DNA of 64,000 nucleotides from Pseudomonas sp. QS1027 (GTDB taxonomy: Bacteria; Pseudomonadota; Gammaproteobacteria; Pseudomonadales; Pseudomonadaceae). The position numbers and the translations under genes were made by a program. The notes beneath the pieces were generated by a model. The model ran no database searches. It worked only from the letters and a program-made list of their open reading frames with translations, and had not been told where the DNA came from. The DNA lies in NCBI RefSeq assembly GCF_002814235.1, contig NZ_PHSU01000003.1, forward strand, positions 310,001-374,000. Reading direction: 5' to 3'. Position 1 is the stretch's first letter; every line of letters starts with the position of its first letter. Shown piece by piece: positions 16,127 through 25,017 of this stretch.

Positions 16127-17260
16127 GTGGCCATCGATATTCACTGGATTCGCGACAACGATAGCCTCGGTCGGCATTGCGCCCAATGGCAACAGTTACC
16201 CTTTGTTGCCCTCGACACCGAATTCATGCGGGTCGATACCTTTTATCCGATTGCCGGACTGATCCAGATCGGCGACGGCGAACGCGCCTACCTGATCGAT
16301 CCCCTGACCATCGACCAGTGGCAACCCCTGGCGACGTTGCTTGAAGACCCGGCCGTGGTCAAGGTCGTGCACGCTTGCAGTGAAGACCTCGAAGTGCTGT
16401 TGCGTCTGACCGGCAGCCTGCCGGTGCCGCTGTTCGACACCCAGCTCGCGGCCGCCTACCTGAACCTCGGTTTCTCCATGGGCTATTCGCGCCTGGTGCA
16501 GGAAGTCCTCGGTATCGAGTTGCCCAAGGGCGAGACCCGTTCGGACTGGTTGCAGCGTCCGCTGTCGGAAACCCAGGTCAGCTACGCCGCCGAAGATGCC
16601 GTGCACCTGGCCGAGGTCTACACCCGCCTGCGCCCGAAGCTGTCGGACGACAAGTACGCCTGGGTCCTGGAAGATGGCGCGGAACTGGTGGCCAACCTGC
16701 GTCGCGAGGTCGACCCCTACGAGGTCTATCGCGAGGCGAAACTGGCCTGGAAGCTGTCCCGTGCGCAATTGGTCGTACTGCGCGAGCTGTGCGCCTGGCG
16801 CGAGCGCGAAGCCCGCGCCCGCGATCTGCCGCGTAACCGCATCGTTCGTGAACACTCCTTGTGGCCGTTGGCCAAGAGCCAGCCGGACAATCTGGTGGCC
16901 CTGGCCCGCATCGAGGACATGCACCCGCGTACCGTGCGCCAGGACGGCGAATTTCTGCTGGAACTGATCAAGCAGGCCGGCAGTGCACCGATGGACCAAT
17001 GGCCGCCGGCGGTGCCCGAGCCGTTGCCGATCGAAGCCTCGGCGCTGGTCAAGCGCCTGCGTGCCCTGGGCCAGGCCGAAGCCGAACGCCTGGGTGTTGC
17101 GCCGGAATTGATGCTGCGCAAGAAGACCCTGGAAGCGCTGATCAAGAGCGGTTTTCCCGATGGACCTTACCAATTGCCCGATTCGCTGCGTGGCTGGCGC
17201 CGCGAGTTGATGGGCCAGGCGCTGCTTGACAGCCTGGCCACTGCCGGAGAACAGCCTTGA
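16127..17260 (+). CDS. rnd: Ribonuclease D
   Basis: RNase D is a 3'-5' exoribonuclease that trims tRNA precursors and other stable RNAs. The 377-residue product shows the DEDD exonuclease core: D30 and E32 in ALDTEF, an aspartate in [11 protein letters not shown], and the final aspartate in YAAEDAVHL. The HRDC domain follows (about 210-290, ending in [14 protein letters not shown]). I chose the GTG at 16127 because AAGGGAG is placed just upstream and the protein then begins AIDIHWIRD, as in P. aeruginosa Rnd (PVEIHWIRD, from memory). Overlaps ycgL by 4 bases. Confidence 0.94.
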   Translation: MAIDIHWIRDNDSLGRHCAQWQQLPFVALDTEFMRVDTFYPIAGLIQIGDGERAYLIDPLTIDQWQPLATLLEDPAVVKVVHACSEDLEVLLRLTGSLPVPLFDTQLAAAYLNLGFSMGYSRLVQEVLGIELPKGETRSDWLQRPLSETQVSYAAEDAVHLAEVYTRLRPKLSDDKYAWVLEDGAELVANLRREVDPYEVYREAKLAWKLSRAQLVVLRELCAWREREARARDLPRNRIVREHSLWPLAKSQPDNLVALARIEDMHPRTVRQDGEFLLELIKQAGSAPMDQWPPAVPEPLPIEASALVKRLRALGQAEAERLGVAPELMLRKKTLEALIKSGFPDGPYQLPDSLRGWRRELMGQALLDSLATAGEQP

Positions 17261-17550
17261 AACGTATTTGCTCCATCTACAGAAGCCCACGCCGCAACGA
17301 GATGTACCTCTACGTGCTCAAGAGTGATGCTCTGGAGCGCGTTCCGGAAAATCTGCTGTTGGCTTTCGGTAAACCGCACCATGCCTTCGACCTGGTCCTG
17401 AGCCCCGAGCGCACACTGTCGCGCGAGGACATCCACCAGGTATTGGAGAACCTCGAGAAGCAGGGCTATCACTTGCAGATGCCGCCGGCCGAAGACGAAT
17501 ACATCGAGCATTTGCCCGAAGAGCTGTTGCGACGCAATGATCCGATGTAA
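17257..17550 (+). CDS. YcgL-domain protein
   Basis: A 97-residue YcgL-family protein ([19 protein letters not shown] near the start, then GYHLQMPP near the end). YcgL is a small conserved protein of gammaproteobacteria without an assigned biochemical function. The start is TTG at 17257, overlapping the rnd stop, so the pair is likely translationally coupled as in other pseudomonads. Confidence 0.85.
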   Translation: MKRICSIYRSPRRNEMYLYVLKSDALERVPENLLLAFGKPHHAFDLVLSPERTLSREDIHQVLENLEKQGYHLQMPPAEDEYIEHLPEELLRRNDPM

Positions 17551-17676
17551 CGGACATCTCTGAGTGCTCTGTCCGGAGTGCTCGACTCAAATGGACTGTA
17601 TTTTCTGGCAGTGGCCGATGACGATGGAGCGAACTCCGTCGGCGGCTGCCTGCACTGTTTTTGAAAGGTTTGAACC

Positions 17677-18609
17677 ATGCGCGTTCTGATTGCCGAACAC
17701 GACCACGCCCTCTATGCCCGCTTGCTGCAGCAGATGGCCCCGGAACTTGAAGTCATGACCAGCAGCGATTCGGCCACGCTGTCGAGCATGGCGGCCGATT
17801 GCCCGGTCTGGCTGGGGCAGCCGGATCTGCTGGCGACCCTGCTGCGTCAGGGGCACGGGCCCCAGTGGCTGCAATCGACCTGGGCGGGTGTCACCCCGCT
17901 GCTGGCCGAGGGCTTGCCACGGGACTACCGCCTGACCCGCGCGGTGGGCATTTTTGGCCAGGTGATGGCCGAGTATGTGCTGACCTACATGTTGGGCCAT
18001 GAACGCGAGGTCCTGGCTCGCCTGGTCAGCCAGGTCGAGCGCAAGTGGGACAACCGCATGGGCCAGAGCCTGGCGGGGCGCAAGGTGTTGATTGTCGGTG
18101 CCGGGGATATCGGCCAGAGCGTTGCGCAGTTCCTGCAACCCTTTGGTGTCGAGTTGTACGGTATCGCCAGCACCGCGCGGGAGCAGGCACCGTTTATCGA
18201 AGTGGCGGCGCTCGAAGCCCTGGGGGAGTGGGTCGGCAAGGTGGACTATGTGATCAACCTGTTGCCAAACACGCCCAATACCCATGATCTGTACGATGCG
18301 GCGCTGTTCAAGCGCTTCAAGTCCAGCGGCCTGTTCATCAACGTCGGGCGCGGCGTGGCGGTGGTCGATGCGGACCTGGTGGAGGCCTTGAAGGAAGGGC
18401 ATCTGGCGGGCGCGGTGATCGATGTCTGCCGGCAGGAGCCGTTGCCGCAGCGTCATCCGTTCTGGACGGCCTGGGGGTTGTTGTTGACCGGCCACAGTTC
18501 GGCCCCGACTTCGCCGGGGATGATGGTGCAGTTGTTTGTCGAGAACCTGCGGGCCTATCAGGCCGGGGAAGCGTTGCGCGGGGAAGTGGATTTCGACCGC
18601 GGGTATTGA
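17677..18609 (+). CDS. NAD(P)-dependent D-2-hydroxyacid dehydrogenase (GhrA/SerA-like)
   Basis: A 310-residue member of the D-isomer-specific 2-hydroxyacid dehydrogenases, likely reducing glyoxylate or hydroxypyruvate. The dinucleotide fold carries VGAGDIGQ (GxGxxG). The catalytic arginine is in NVGRGVAVV, the glutamate in CRQEPLPQ, and the histidine in LTGHSSAP, where most relatives have a TPHxA/SGHxS form. The first about 95 residues form the substrate domain. Follows ycgL after 126 bases. The substrate cannot be fixed from sequence. Confidence 0.88.
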   Translation: MRVLIAEHDHALYARLLQQMAPELEVMTSSDSATLSSMAADCPVWLGQPDLLATLLRQGHGPQWLQSTWAGVTPLLAEGLPRDYRLTRAVGIFGQVMAEYVLTYMLGHEREVLARLVSQVERKWDNRMGQSLAGRKVLIVGAGDIGQSVAQFLQPFGVELYGIASTAREQAPFIEVAALEALGEWVGKVDYVINLLPNTPNTHDLYDAALFKRFKSSGLFINVGRGVAVVDADLVEALKEGHLAGAVIDVCRQEPLPQRHPFWTAWGLLLTGHSSAPTSPGMMVQLFVENLRAYQAGEALRGEVDFDRGY

Positions 18610-18640
18610 TGGTCCCGGTTTGCAGGGCTGGCCACGCACC

Positions 18641-18730
18641 TTGTAGGAGCATGGCTTGTCGGGACGCCGCATCGCAGCGAAGAGGCCTTCAAGATCGCTA
18701 AAGGCTTCGCGGGCAAGCCCTGCTCCTACA
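18641..18730. repeat. REP inverted pair, type TGTAGGAGC...GGGCAAGCCCTGCTCCTACA
   Basis: Two inverted copies of the second REP type (TTGTAGGAGC at 18641 and GCGGGCAAGCCCTGCTCCTACA at about 18709-18730). It lies between the convergent dehydrogenase and nitroreductase genes. The same type recurs at 37797-37891. Confidence 0.85.
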
Positions 18731-18753
18731 GTCCGCGGTGGGGCGGCATTGGA

Positions 18754-19347
18754 TTACAGGCTGAAATCGCCCTCGGCCACCAACGCGCTCAACGGCTGGC
18801 GCGGGCTTGGGGTTTCGCGGGCCTGCAGGTAATCCGGCAGGCTCGCCTTGTCACCCAGTTTGCCGATGGCCACTGCCGCATGCAGGGCATAACCTTCTGG
18901 AATCTTCAACTCGCGGCGGGTCAGGTCCTGATCGAAGCCGGCCATGCCGTGGCTGTGCCAGCCGCTGTTGCTGGCTTGCAGCGCCAGGTGGCCCCAGGCC
19001 GAGCCGGTGTCGAAGGTGTGCCACAGCGCCGGGGTTTCTTCGCTGGCGCCGGGAGCGGTGAAAGTGGTTTTCGAAATCACGATCACCAGGGCCGAGGCGT
19101 GTTGCGCCCAACCACGGTTGAACTCGTTCAGCAGGCCAAGGAAACGCTCCCAGTTCGGCGTGTCACGACGCGCGTAGAGAAAGCGCCAAGGTTGCGAGTT
19201 ATAGGCCGAAGGTGCCCAGCGGGCCGCTTCGAAAAAGCTCAGCAGGGTTTGTTCCGGGATGCTCTCGCCGGTAAAGGCGCGCGGCGACCAGCGTTGGGTG
19301 AACTGGGGATCGATCGGATGATCGGCGACGCGTGGGTTGGTGCTCAT
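18754..19347 (-). CDS. Nitroreductase-family protein
   Basis: A 197-residue nitroreductase-fold flavoprotein. FMN-binding signatures are RWSPRAFTGE (near residue 20), FEAARWAPSAYNSQPWRF (about 37-54) and GAxxxHLALQASNSGWHSHGMAGF (about 120-145). These enzymes use NAD(P)H to reduce nitro, quinone or related substrates; none is identifiable here. The ATG at 19347 was chosen over an in-frame upstream start that would add 63 residues. REP units lie at its 3' end. Confidence 0.87.
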   Translation of the reverse strand: MSTNPRVADHPIDPQFTQRWSPRAFTGESIPEQTLLSFFEAARWAPSAYNSQPWRFLYARRDTPNWERFLGLLNEFNRGWAQHASALVIVISKTTFTAPGASEETPALWHTFDTGSAWGHLALQASNSGWHSHGMAGFDQDLTRRELKIPEGYALHAAVAIGKLGDKASLPDYLQARETPSPRQPLSALVAEGDFSL

Positions 19348-19501
19348 GGCGCAGTCCTGACTGGGGAAATTAGCGAGAAAGCTACTGCTCCGCAGGCGAC
19401 CTGACAAGTCTTGTTCAACCGACAGTCGCCGAGGCTTGGCCGCAACGGCGCGGAGCACTAGACTGGCGGCCTTTTCACTCCCCGATGCAGATGTCTGAAC
19501 C

Positions 19502-19951
19502 ATGGCCGCAAAAGTCGAACCCTTCTGGATACGCAAGACCCTCGAACACCTCGATCAGGAGGAATGGGAGTCGCTGTGCGACGGTTGTGGCCTGTGCTGT
19601 CTGCAAAAGCTCGAGGACGAAGACGACAACAGCGTCTATTACACGCGCATTGCCTGCAAGCTCCTGGACCTGAAAACCTGCCAGTGCACCGACTACGCCA
19701 AGCGTCGCGACTCGGTTCCGGACTGTATCCAGCTCACCCCGGGCCAGGCCGACCAGTTCAAGTGGTTGCCGCCGACCTGCGGTTATCGCCTGGTCAGTGA
19801 AGGCAAGGACCTGCCGCTCTGGCACCACCTGGTCTGCGGTGATCGTGATGCGGTGCACCACGAGCGGATTTCCCAGTCCGGGCGCATGCTCGCCGAAGGC
19901 AGCGTGCCGGAAGAGGACTGGGAAGATCATCTGATTTTCCGCGCCGGCTGA
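19502..19951 (+). CDS. YcgN-family cysteine-cluster protein (UPF0260)
   Basis: A 149-residue UPF0260 protein. It has many conserved cysteines: [10 protein letters not shown] near residues 26-33, then TCQCTDY near 60 and VPDC near 72, with more further on. The pattern suggests a zinc- or iron-binding cluster, but the function of YcgN is unknown. In E. coli the gene lies near ycgL, as it nearly does here. It reads into the following gene, 14 bases apart. Confidence 0.88.
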   Translation: MAAKVEPFWIRKTLEHLDQEEWESLCDGCGLCCLQKLEDEDDNSVYYTRIACKLLDLKTCQCTDYAKRRDSVPDCIQLTPGQADQFKWLPPTCGYRLVSEGKDLPLWHHLVCGDRDAVHHERISQSGRMLAEGSVPEEDWEDHLIFRAG

Positions 19952-19965
19952 TCCCGAGGAGCTCC

Positions 19966-21204
19966 ATGTCGTTACGTTGCAGGCTGCCTGTGTTCCTGCT
20001 GCTGATGGTGCTCAGTGGCCTGGGCTGGGCCGGGAGGAAAGTCGACCTGGACTATCAGGTGCGCCTGTTGCCCCAGAGCGACCAGGCCGAGGTGCGCCTG
20101 ACCCTGGCCCAGGGTTCGGTGGTGCGCAGCCTGGATTTCGATCTCGGCAACCAGGGCTACTACAGCGACATCATGGCCGACGGGCAGTGGCAACTGAGCC
20201 CCGGCGCGACGCCGGACAGTCGCCGCGGTGTCTGGCGCCCGGCGCCGGGCAAGGCCAGCCTGAGCTATCGGGTCAGCCTCAACCATCCTCGTGGCAACGG
20301 CACGTTCGAGACCCGCATCACGCCGACCTGGGCCTTGCTGCGCGGCGAAGACCTGGTGCCACCGGCCCATCTGGATCAGCACGACGGCACTGAACTGGTC
20401 TCGCGCCTGGATTTTGAATTGCCTGCCGGTTGGAAAAGTGTCGAGACCGCCTGGCCGCGCATCGGCAAGCAGCGCTTTCGTATCGACAACGTGTCACGCC
20501 TGTTCGACCGGCCGGTCGGCTGGATACTGGCGGGCGACCTGGGCAGTCGACGGACTCGGCTGGGGGAGACTGATGTCACGGTCGCGGCGCCTCGGGGCGA
20601 GGGCATGCGGCGCATGGATGTGCTGACGTTGTTGACCTTCGTCTGGCCCAAGCTGCAGGAAGTGTTTCCGCGCAATCCCGGCAAATTGCTGGTGGTCGGC
20701 GCCGGTGAGTCGATGGCCCATGGCAGCCAGGCGGGCCCTGACTCGATCTACCTGCACAGCACGGCCCCGCTGATCAGTGAGTCGGGGGAAAGTGCCTTGG
20801 TGCGCGAGCTGGTTCATGTGTTCGGGCGGATCAATGACAGCCAGCGCAGCGATTGGGTCGGCGAAGGCCTGGCGCAGTATTACGCGATCGAGCTGTTGCG
20901 CCGTGCTGGCGGGATGAGCGAGGAGCGTTATCAGGCGTTGCAGGTGCGCCTGACCCGGGTCAGTCGCAAGGTCAGCACATTGCGGGGTGAGCAGGTGGAC
21001 AGGGCGACGGTGGCACGGGCGGTGTTGCTGTTGCAGGCGCTGGACCGCGAGATTCGCCAGCAGACCGATGGCAAGCATTCCCTCGACGATGTCAGCCGGG
21101 CGGCGATGCGCCTGGATACCGTCAGCACCGAGGAATTCATCCAGCTGTGCGAAAGCGTGATGGGCGAGCCGTCGAAGGTGCTGGCGAGCGGGCTGCTGAA
21201 GTAA
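19966..21204 (+). CDS. Exported gluzincin-like protein with a substituted HExxH motif
   Basis: A 412-residue protein with a signal peptide (LPVFLLLMVLSGLGWAG, cleavage near residue 22). The N-terminal half looks like a beta-sandwich (many short Y/W/V strands). The C-terminal half carries RELVH at 280-284 and EGLAQYY starting at E300, which align in arrangement with the HExxH and third-ligand glutamate of M1/M61-type peptidases. The first metal-binding histidine is arginine here (R280), while E281, H284 and E300 remain. I infer an inactive or altered peptidase fold in the periplasm. It follows ycgN by 14 bases and is likely co-transcribed. Confidence 0.6.
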   Translation: MSLRCRLPVFLLLMVLSGLGWAGRKVDLDYQVRLLPQSDQAEVRLTLAQGSVVRSLDFDLGNQGYYSDIMADGQWQLSPGATPDSRRGVWRPAPGKASLSYRVSLNHPRGNGTFETRITPTWALLRGEDLVPPAHLDQHDGTELVSRLDFELPAGWKSVETAWPRIGKQRFRIDNVSRLFDRPVGWILAGDLGSRRTRLGETDVTVAAPRGEGMRRMDVLTLLTFVWPKLQEVFPRNPGKLLVVGAGESMAHGSQAGPDSIYLHSTAPLISESGESALVRELVHVFGRINDSQRSDWVGEGLAQYYAIELLRRAGGMSEERYQALQVRLTRVSRKVSTLRGEQVDRATVARAVLLLQALDREIRQQTDGKHSLDDVSRAAMRLDTVSTEEFIQLCESVMGEPSKVLASGLLK

Positions 21205-21207
21205 AAC

Positions 21208-21675
21208 CTAGAACTTCGGACCGGAACGGGTGTTGTTGCCCTTGGCCAAACGGTCGTACAGCACCACGTTGACCGTCGCCGCCAGGTTCATGCAGCCGGT
21301 GGTCGGGATATACACCACGTCCTCGCACCAGTCGCGGATGTCCTTGTCCAGCGAGCCGTCTTCCGGACCGAAGATATACAGCGCCCGATCCGGATGAGTG
21401 TATTCGGGCAGCGAGCGCGCACCCTCCACCAGTTCGACGGCCACCGGCACGCAGCCCAGGGGCAGGATTTTCTTCAGGTCATCGATGCCGATCAGCGGAA
21501 TGTCCTGGTGGACTTTCTTGGTGTCGGTGACAAAGTCCCGTGCCCGCTCGTAGCGCTTGCCGGTGTAGAACACCGAAGCCACGCCGTAACAGCCAGCCGC
21601 ACGCATCACCGAGCCGACGTTCTCCGGTGACTTGGGGTTATACAAACCAATGCAGCTGTACCTTTTGTTTGCCAC
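21208..21675 (-). CDS. SpoU/TrmL-type RNA 2'-O-methyltransferase
   Basis: A 155-residue SPOUT methyltransferase. The knotted C-terminal half carries the SAM site IFGPEDGSLD (about residues 100-110) and VYIPTTGCMNLAATVNVVLYDRL, the family's motif III, with asparagine. The N-terminus KRYSCIGLYNPKSPENVGSVMRAAGC is the catalytic-arginine region (NVG...R). Length and compact single-domain form resemble TrmL (tRNA Cm34/cmnm5Um34), but the target cannot be proven. Convergent with the upstream exported protein gene. Confidence 0.87.
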   Translation of the reverse strand: MANKRYSCIGLYNPKSPENVGSVMRAAGCYGVASVFYTGKRYERARDFVTDTKKVHQDIPLIGIDDLKKILPLGCVPVAVELVEGARSLPEYTHPDRALYIFGPEDGSLDKDIRDWCEDVVYIPTTGCMNLAATVNVVLYDRLAKGNNTRSGPKF

Positions 21676-21723
21676 GAGCCGGGTGCCTTCCAGGAAAAAG
21701 ACGCGATTATACCGGCATCTCCA

Positions 21724-22431
21724 TCAGCTCGTGGTGTCGGGATAGTTCGAAGGGAATAGCGCCCGGCGGGTTTGCTCGTCGTTGACCTGCTTGAAAGCAT
21801 GGCTCTTGCCCACTTGACGGGCGCGAGCCACGGCCGGGCGAGCGTCAATGCGCTGGAACCAGGCCGACAGATGGGGGTAGGCCGCCAGGGGGGATTCCTC
21901 GCCTTTGAGCACGCGCGCCGCCCGGTCGATCCAGCCCCAGGCCGAGATATCGGCAATCGTATAGCTGTCACCGACGATATAGCTGCGCCCGGCCAGATGC
22001 CGGTCCAGTACCCGATAATGCCGCTCGGCTTCACGGCGATAACGATTGATGGCGTAAGGGATACTTTCCGGGGCCGAGTGCTGGAAGTGCACCGCCTGGC
22101 CGGAAAATGGCCCCAGGCCTGTGCCGATAAACATCATCCACGACAACAGTTCGCCCCGATCGCCAGGCTCACCACCGAGCAGCCCGGTCTTTTCACTCAG
22201 GTACAGCAGGATCGCGTTCGAGTCGAAGACCCGCACTTCACTACCGTTCGGACCCTCGGTATCGAGAATCGCCGGAACCTTGCCATTAGGGTTGATCGCC
22301 AGGAACTCCGGGCGGTGCTGTTCGCCCTTGCTGGTATCGACCGGAACCAATTCGTAGGGCAGCGCCGTTTCTTCAAGAAACAGGGCAACTTTGGCCGGAT
22401 TGGGCGTCGGGTGGAAAAAGAAACGGATCAT
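21724..22431 (-). CDS. Glutathione S-transferase (YghU/YfcG group)
   Basis: A 235-residue two-domain GST. The thioredoxin-like N-terminal domain holds FFFHPTPNPAKVALFLEE, the cis-proline GKVPAILD and the SNAILLYLSEKTG glutathione motif. The helical C-terminal domain (about 90-220) has DSYTIADISAWGWI. It lacks the catalytic tyrosine of alpha/mu types and fits the disulfide-reductase-like Nu/YfcG class. The start is ATG at 22431; an upstream in-frame start would add 23 residues. It is divergent from a tetR gene, whose product may regulate it. Confidence 0.88.
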   Translation of the reverse strand: MIRFFFHPTPNPAKVALFLEETALPYELVPVDTSKGEQHRPEFLAINPNGKVPAILDTEGPNGSEVRVFDSNAILLYLSEKTGLLGGEPGDRGELLSWMMFIGTGLGPFSGQAVHFQHSAPESIPYAINRYRREAERHYRVLDRHLAGRSYIVGDSYTIADISAWGWIDRAARVLKGEESPLAAYPHLSAWFQRIDARPAVARARQVGKSHAFKQVNDEQTRRALFPSNYPDTTS

Positions 22432-22557
22432 GTCGAAAGGTCCTGGCAGATGTTTTGGATCGAGTGTTATAAAATAGGACGAAACCCGGGCGCGTGGCAA
22501 TCGTCGTTTGTTTCAACGAATATCTGCGCCACTTCAATTTGAATCCATGTGTGAGTT
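22432..22557. promoter_or_regulatory. Divergent promoter region between GST and tetR
   Basis: A 126-base shared region containing an imperfect palindrome CGTTTGTTTCAACG at about 22504-22517 and an A+T-rich TTATAAAATAGGAC at 22469-22482 usable as a -10 region. A TetR operator here is likely but not proven. Confidence 0.35.
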
Positions 22558-23139
22558 ATGGCGCGACCAAGAGAATTTGACGAGGCCGGTGCACTGGAGG
22601 CAGCCATCCGCTGCTTCTGGTCCCGGGGCTACGAGGCTACTTCCGTACGGGATCTGGCGCTGGCCATGGGGATCACCGGGGCCAGCCTGTACAACGCCTT
22701 CGGTGACAAGCGCGCACTCTTCGCCCTGGCCCTTGATCACTACATCAAGCGTGGCTTCTGCGAGCGTTCCGTACGCCTGGAGCAGCAACTGCCGCCCCGC
22801 GAAGCCATCCAGACGTTCTTCAACGAGATCATCGAACTGTCCCTGAGCGACCCCGAACACAAGGGCTGTTTTATCGTCAACGCGGCCCTTGAGGTGGCGC
22901 CCCACGATCCGGAGTTCAGGGCGGTATTGGCCACGGTCCAGGAGGGCATGGAGGGCTTTTTCCGGCGCTGTATCAGCGCCGGCCAGGCCCAGGGCAGCAT
23001 CAATGCGTTGCAGCCGGCGGACGATCTGGCGCGTATGTGCCTGGCGGTGCTGATGGGGCTGCGGGTGCTGGCGCGCTCAAGGCCGGAGCGGGAATTGCTG
23101 GAAGGGCTGGTGCGACCGGTCTTTGGATTATTGAAATAG
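22558..23139 (+). CDS. TetR-family transcriptional regulator
   Basis: A 193-residue TetR protein. The N-terminal helix-turn-helix is at about 10-58 (ALEAAIRCFWSRGYEATSVRDLALAMGITGASLYNAFGDKRALF pattern; AxGxTxxxLYxxFxDK core). The ligand domain is rich in leucine and has cysteines in KGCFIVNAAL and RRCISAG, a form seen in redox- or thiol-responsive relatives (inference). It is flanked by two glutathione transferase genes, and may control one or both in response to an electrophile. The ATG at 22558 follows GTGAGTT; no strong ribosome site. Confidence 0.9.
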   Translation: MARPREFDEAGALEAAIRCFWSRGYEATSVRDLALAMGITGASLYNAFGDKRALFALALDHYIKRGFCERSVRLEQQLPPREAIQTFFNEIIELSLSDPEHKGCFIVNAALEVAPHDPEFRAVLATVQEGMEGFFRRCISAGQAQGSINALQPADDLARMCLAVLMGLRVLARSRPERELLEGLVRPVFGLLK

Positions 23140-23160
23140 TGTGTCTACGAGGGAAATCGA

Positions 23161-23862
23161 ATGATTGAGCTCTACTACTGGGCTACGCCAAACGGCCACA
23201 AGATCACCCTGTTCCTGGAGGAAGCCGGTCTCGAGTACCGTATCCATCCTGTGGATATCGGCGCCGGCGACCAGTTCAAACCGGAGTTCCTGGCGTTTTC
23301 GCCGAACAACCGCATGCCGGCGATCATCGACACCGCGCCCGCCGATGGCGGCGAGCCGATCACGGTGTTCGAGTCGGGGGCGATCCTGCTGTACCTGGCG
23401 GAAAAGACCGGGCAGTTCCTGCCCGCCGATGTTCGTGGCCGCAAGACCGTGACCGAGTGGCTGTTCTGGCAGATGGGCGGCCTGGGGCCGATGGCCGGGC
23501 AGAATCACCATTTCGGGTTGTATGCGCCGGAAAAAATACCCTACGCCATCAACCGTTATGTCAATGAGACCAACCGTCTCTACGGGGTGCTCGATCGTCG
23601 GTTGCAAGGGCGCGAGTTCATTGCCGGTGAGCACTATTCGATTGCCGACATCGCCTGTTATCCCTGGGTGGTGCCATGGCAGCGCCAGCAGCAGAACATC
23701 GAGGACTTCCCGAATCTGAGCCGTTGGCTCCACGCTATCGAGCAGCGTCCGGCGACGCAGCGCGCCTATGCCCGGGGTGAGCCGTATTCGCGGCGTGCCA
23801 CAGAGACGGAAGAAGGCAAGAAAATCCTCTTCGGCCAGACCGCCAAGGGCCCGGCCGCCTGA
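23161..23862 (+). CDS. Glutathione S-transferase / disulfide-bond oxidoreductase (YfcG-like)
   Basis: A 233-residue GST with strong YfcG character: YYWATPNGHKITLFLEEAG, then NNRMPAIID, FESGAILLYLAEKTG, TEWLFWQMGGLGPMAGQNHHF and YINRY-type segments. The TPNG segment near the N-terminus is where YfcG-class enzymes bind glutathione disulfide rather than thiolate. It starts 22 bases after tetR and is probably in one operon. It is a paralogue of the GST on the other side of tetR. Confidence 0.9.
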   Translation: MIELYYWATPNGHKITLFLEEAGLEYRIHPVDIGAGDQFKPEFLAFSPNNRMPAIIDTAPADGGEPITVFESGAILLYLAEKTGQFLPADVRGRKTVTEWLFWQMGGLGPMAGQNHHFGLYAPEKIPYAINRYVNETNRLYGVLDRRLQGREFIAGEHYSIADIACYPWVVPWQRQQQNIEDFPNLSRWLHAIEQRPATQRAYARGEPYSRRATETEEGKKILFGQTAKGPAA

Positions 23863-23874
23863 GGCCCAATCCGG

Positions 23875-24804
23875 TTACTGCGGGCGCGAGCCCGCATGCT
23901 CCCGCAGCACTGGGACGAATTGGTGTTGCACCAGGCGCTCGATCAACTCGACGTCGGCTTCGGGGCTGAGGTCTTTCGCGCTGCCAGAAGCGCCAGTGGC
24001 CTCCAGTTCCAGCACGCTGTCCGGGGTCTTCTGGTGCAGCAGATAGTCGGCGCCGCAATTGCCGCAGAACACATGATCGCCCGCGCGGTGTGCACGCTTG
24101 AGTACCACCGTCGGCCCGCACATGCCGCAGTGCCGCAGGGGAATGCCCTGGTCGGTATGGCCGATGATCGGGCTCAAGACACCCGACTCCCCCAACTGGA
24201 TAAACAAGGCGCCGAAGTGCGCGTCGAACTGGGTCCCCAGGTTCTTGCCGATGATCTGCAATGCCTGCGCCTGCGGCATGCCCGCGCGATAGGGGCGGGT
24301 GCTGGTCATGGCATCAAAGGCATCGCAGATACCGACAATGCTCGCCAGGTGCGGAATCTCGCCGGCCTTGAGCCCCAGTGGATAACCCCGACCATCGGGC
24401 ATCTCGTGGTGCAGGCGCACGGCGTCCTCCACCAGCGCGGCCAGGGGATGGGCATGTAACAACCGATAACCGATGTCGGGGTGGGTCTTGATTACGGCGT
24501 ATTCCTCGTCGCTCAGGGGCCCCGCCTTGCGCAGCACCGCGTCGGGAATGCCGACCTTGCCCAGGTCATGGACAAAACCGCCCAGGGCGATCCGCGCCAC
24601 TTCCTCCGCCGCGAAGCCGGCTTTCTGCGCCAGCAGCTCGCAAAACTGTGCCACACGCCACAGATGGCCGCCGGTGTAGGGATCCCGCGCCTCCACCACC
24701 CAGGCCATCACCAGCAGGCTCGACAGCAGCTCCTGCTCCGGACGCGAAACCTGAGCCGGTTGGCGGGCGCCCAGCAGGTTTTGAATCAATTGGTTCAGCT
24801 TCAT
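23875..24804 (-). CDS. HD-GYP domain phosphodiesterase-like protein with C-terminal cysteine pairs
   Basis: A 310-residue soluble HD-GYP protein. The HD signature is HDLGK at 79-83 and the GYP signature HHExxDGxGYP at 132-142, both intact, so cyclic-di-GMP hydrolysis is plausible. Residues after about 215 form a separate tail with CGMCG (C226, C229) and CGNCG (C247, C250), spaced as in a zinc ribbon. No receiver, PAS or membrane segment is present. The ATG at 24804 was chosen because the frame's upstream part reads as non-coding. Convergent with the YfcG-like gene, 12 bases apart. Confidence 0.87.
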   Translation of the reverse strand: MKLNQLIQNLLGARQPAQVSRPEQELLSSLLVMAWVVEARDPYTGGHLWRVAQFCELLAQKAGFAAEEVARIALGGFVHDLGKVGIPDAVLRKAGPLSDEEYAVIKTHPDIGYRLLHAHPLAALVEDAVRLHHEMPDGRGYPLGLKAGEIPHLASIVGICDAFDAMTSTRPYRAGMPQAQALQIIGKNLGTQFDAHFGALFIQLGESGVLSPIIGHTDQGIPLRHCGMCGPTVVLKRAHRAGDHVFCGNCGADYLLHQKTPDSVLELEATGASGSAKDLSPEADVELIERLVQHQFVPVLREHAGSRPQ

Positions 24805-25017
24805 CGACGGCGTTCTCGGTGCAGGAAGAAGGAGGAGGTCGCACACACTGGCACTTTGCCCTGTTGAGAAGGTATAGGGCTTTAAATTACAGCCGTTGGA
24901 AAAAATCTTGGCCTTGTGTTTTAGATCGATCGATTTAGAATGCCAGCCATCTCAACGTGCCTCAAGGCGTTTGGCGCATTGCCTCGGCCGGCTGACGGCC
25001 TTACAGGAGAGTTCGTT

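Noticed and set aside
24940..25017. Longer chemoreceptor starting at 24940
   Set aside because: There is no ribosome site at 24940 and the extra 26 residues do not resemble a chemoreceptor N-terminus.
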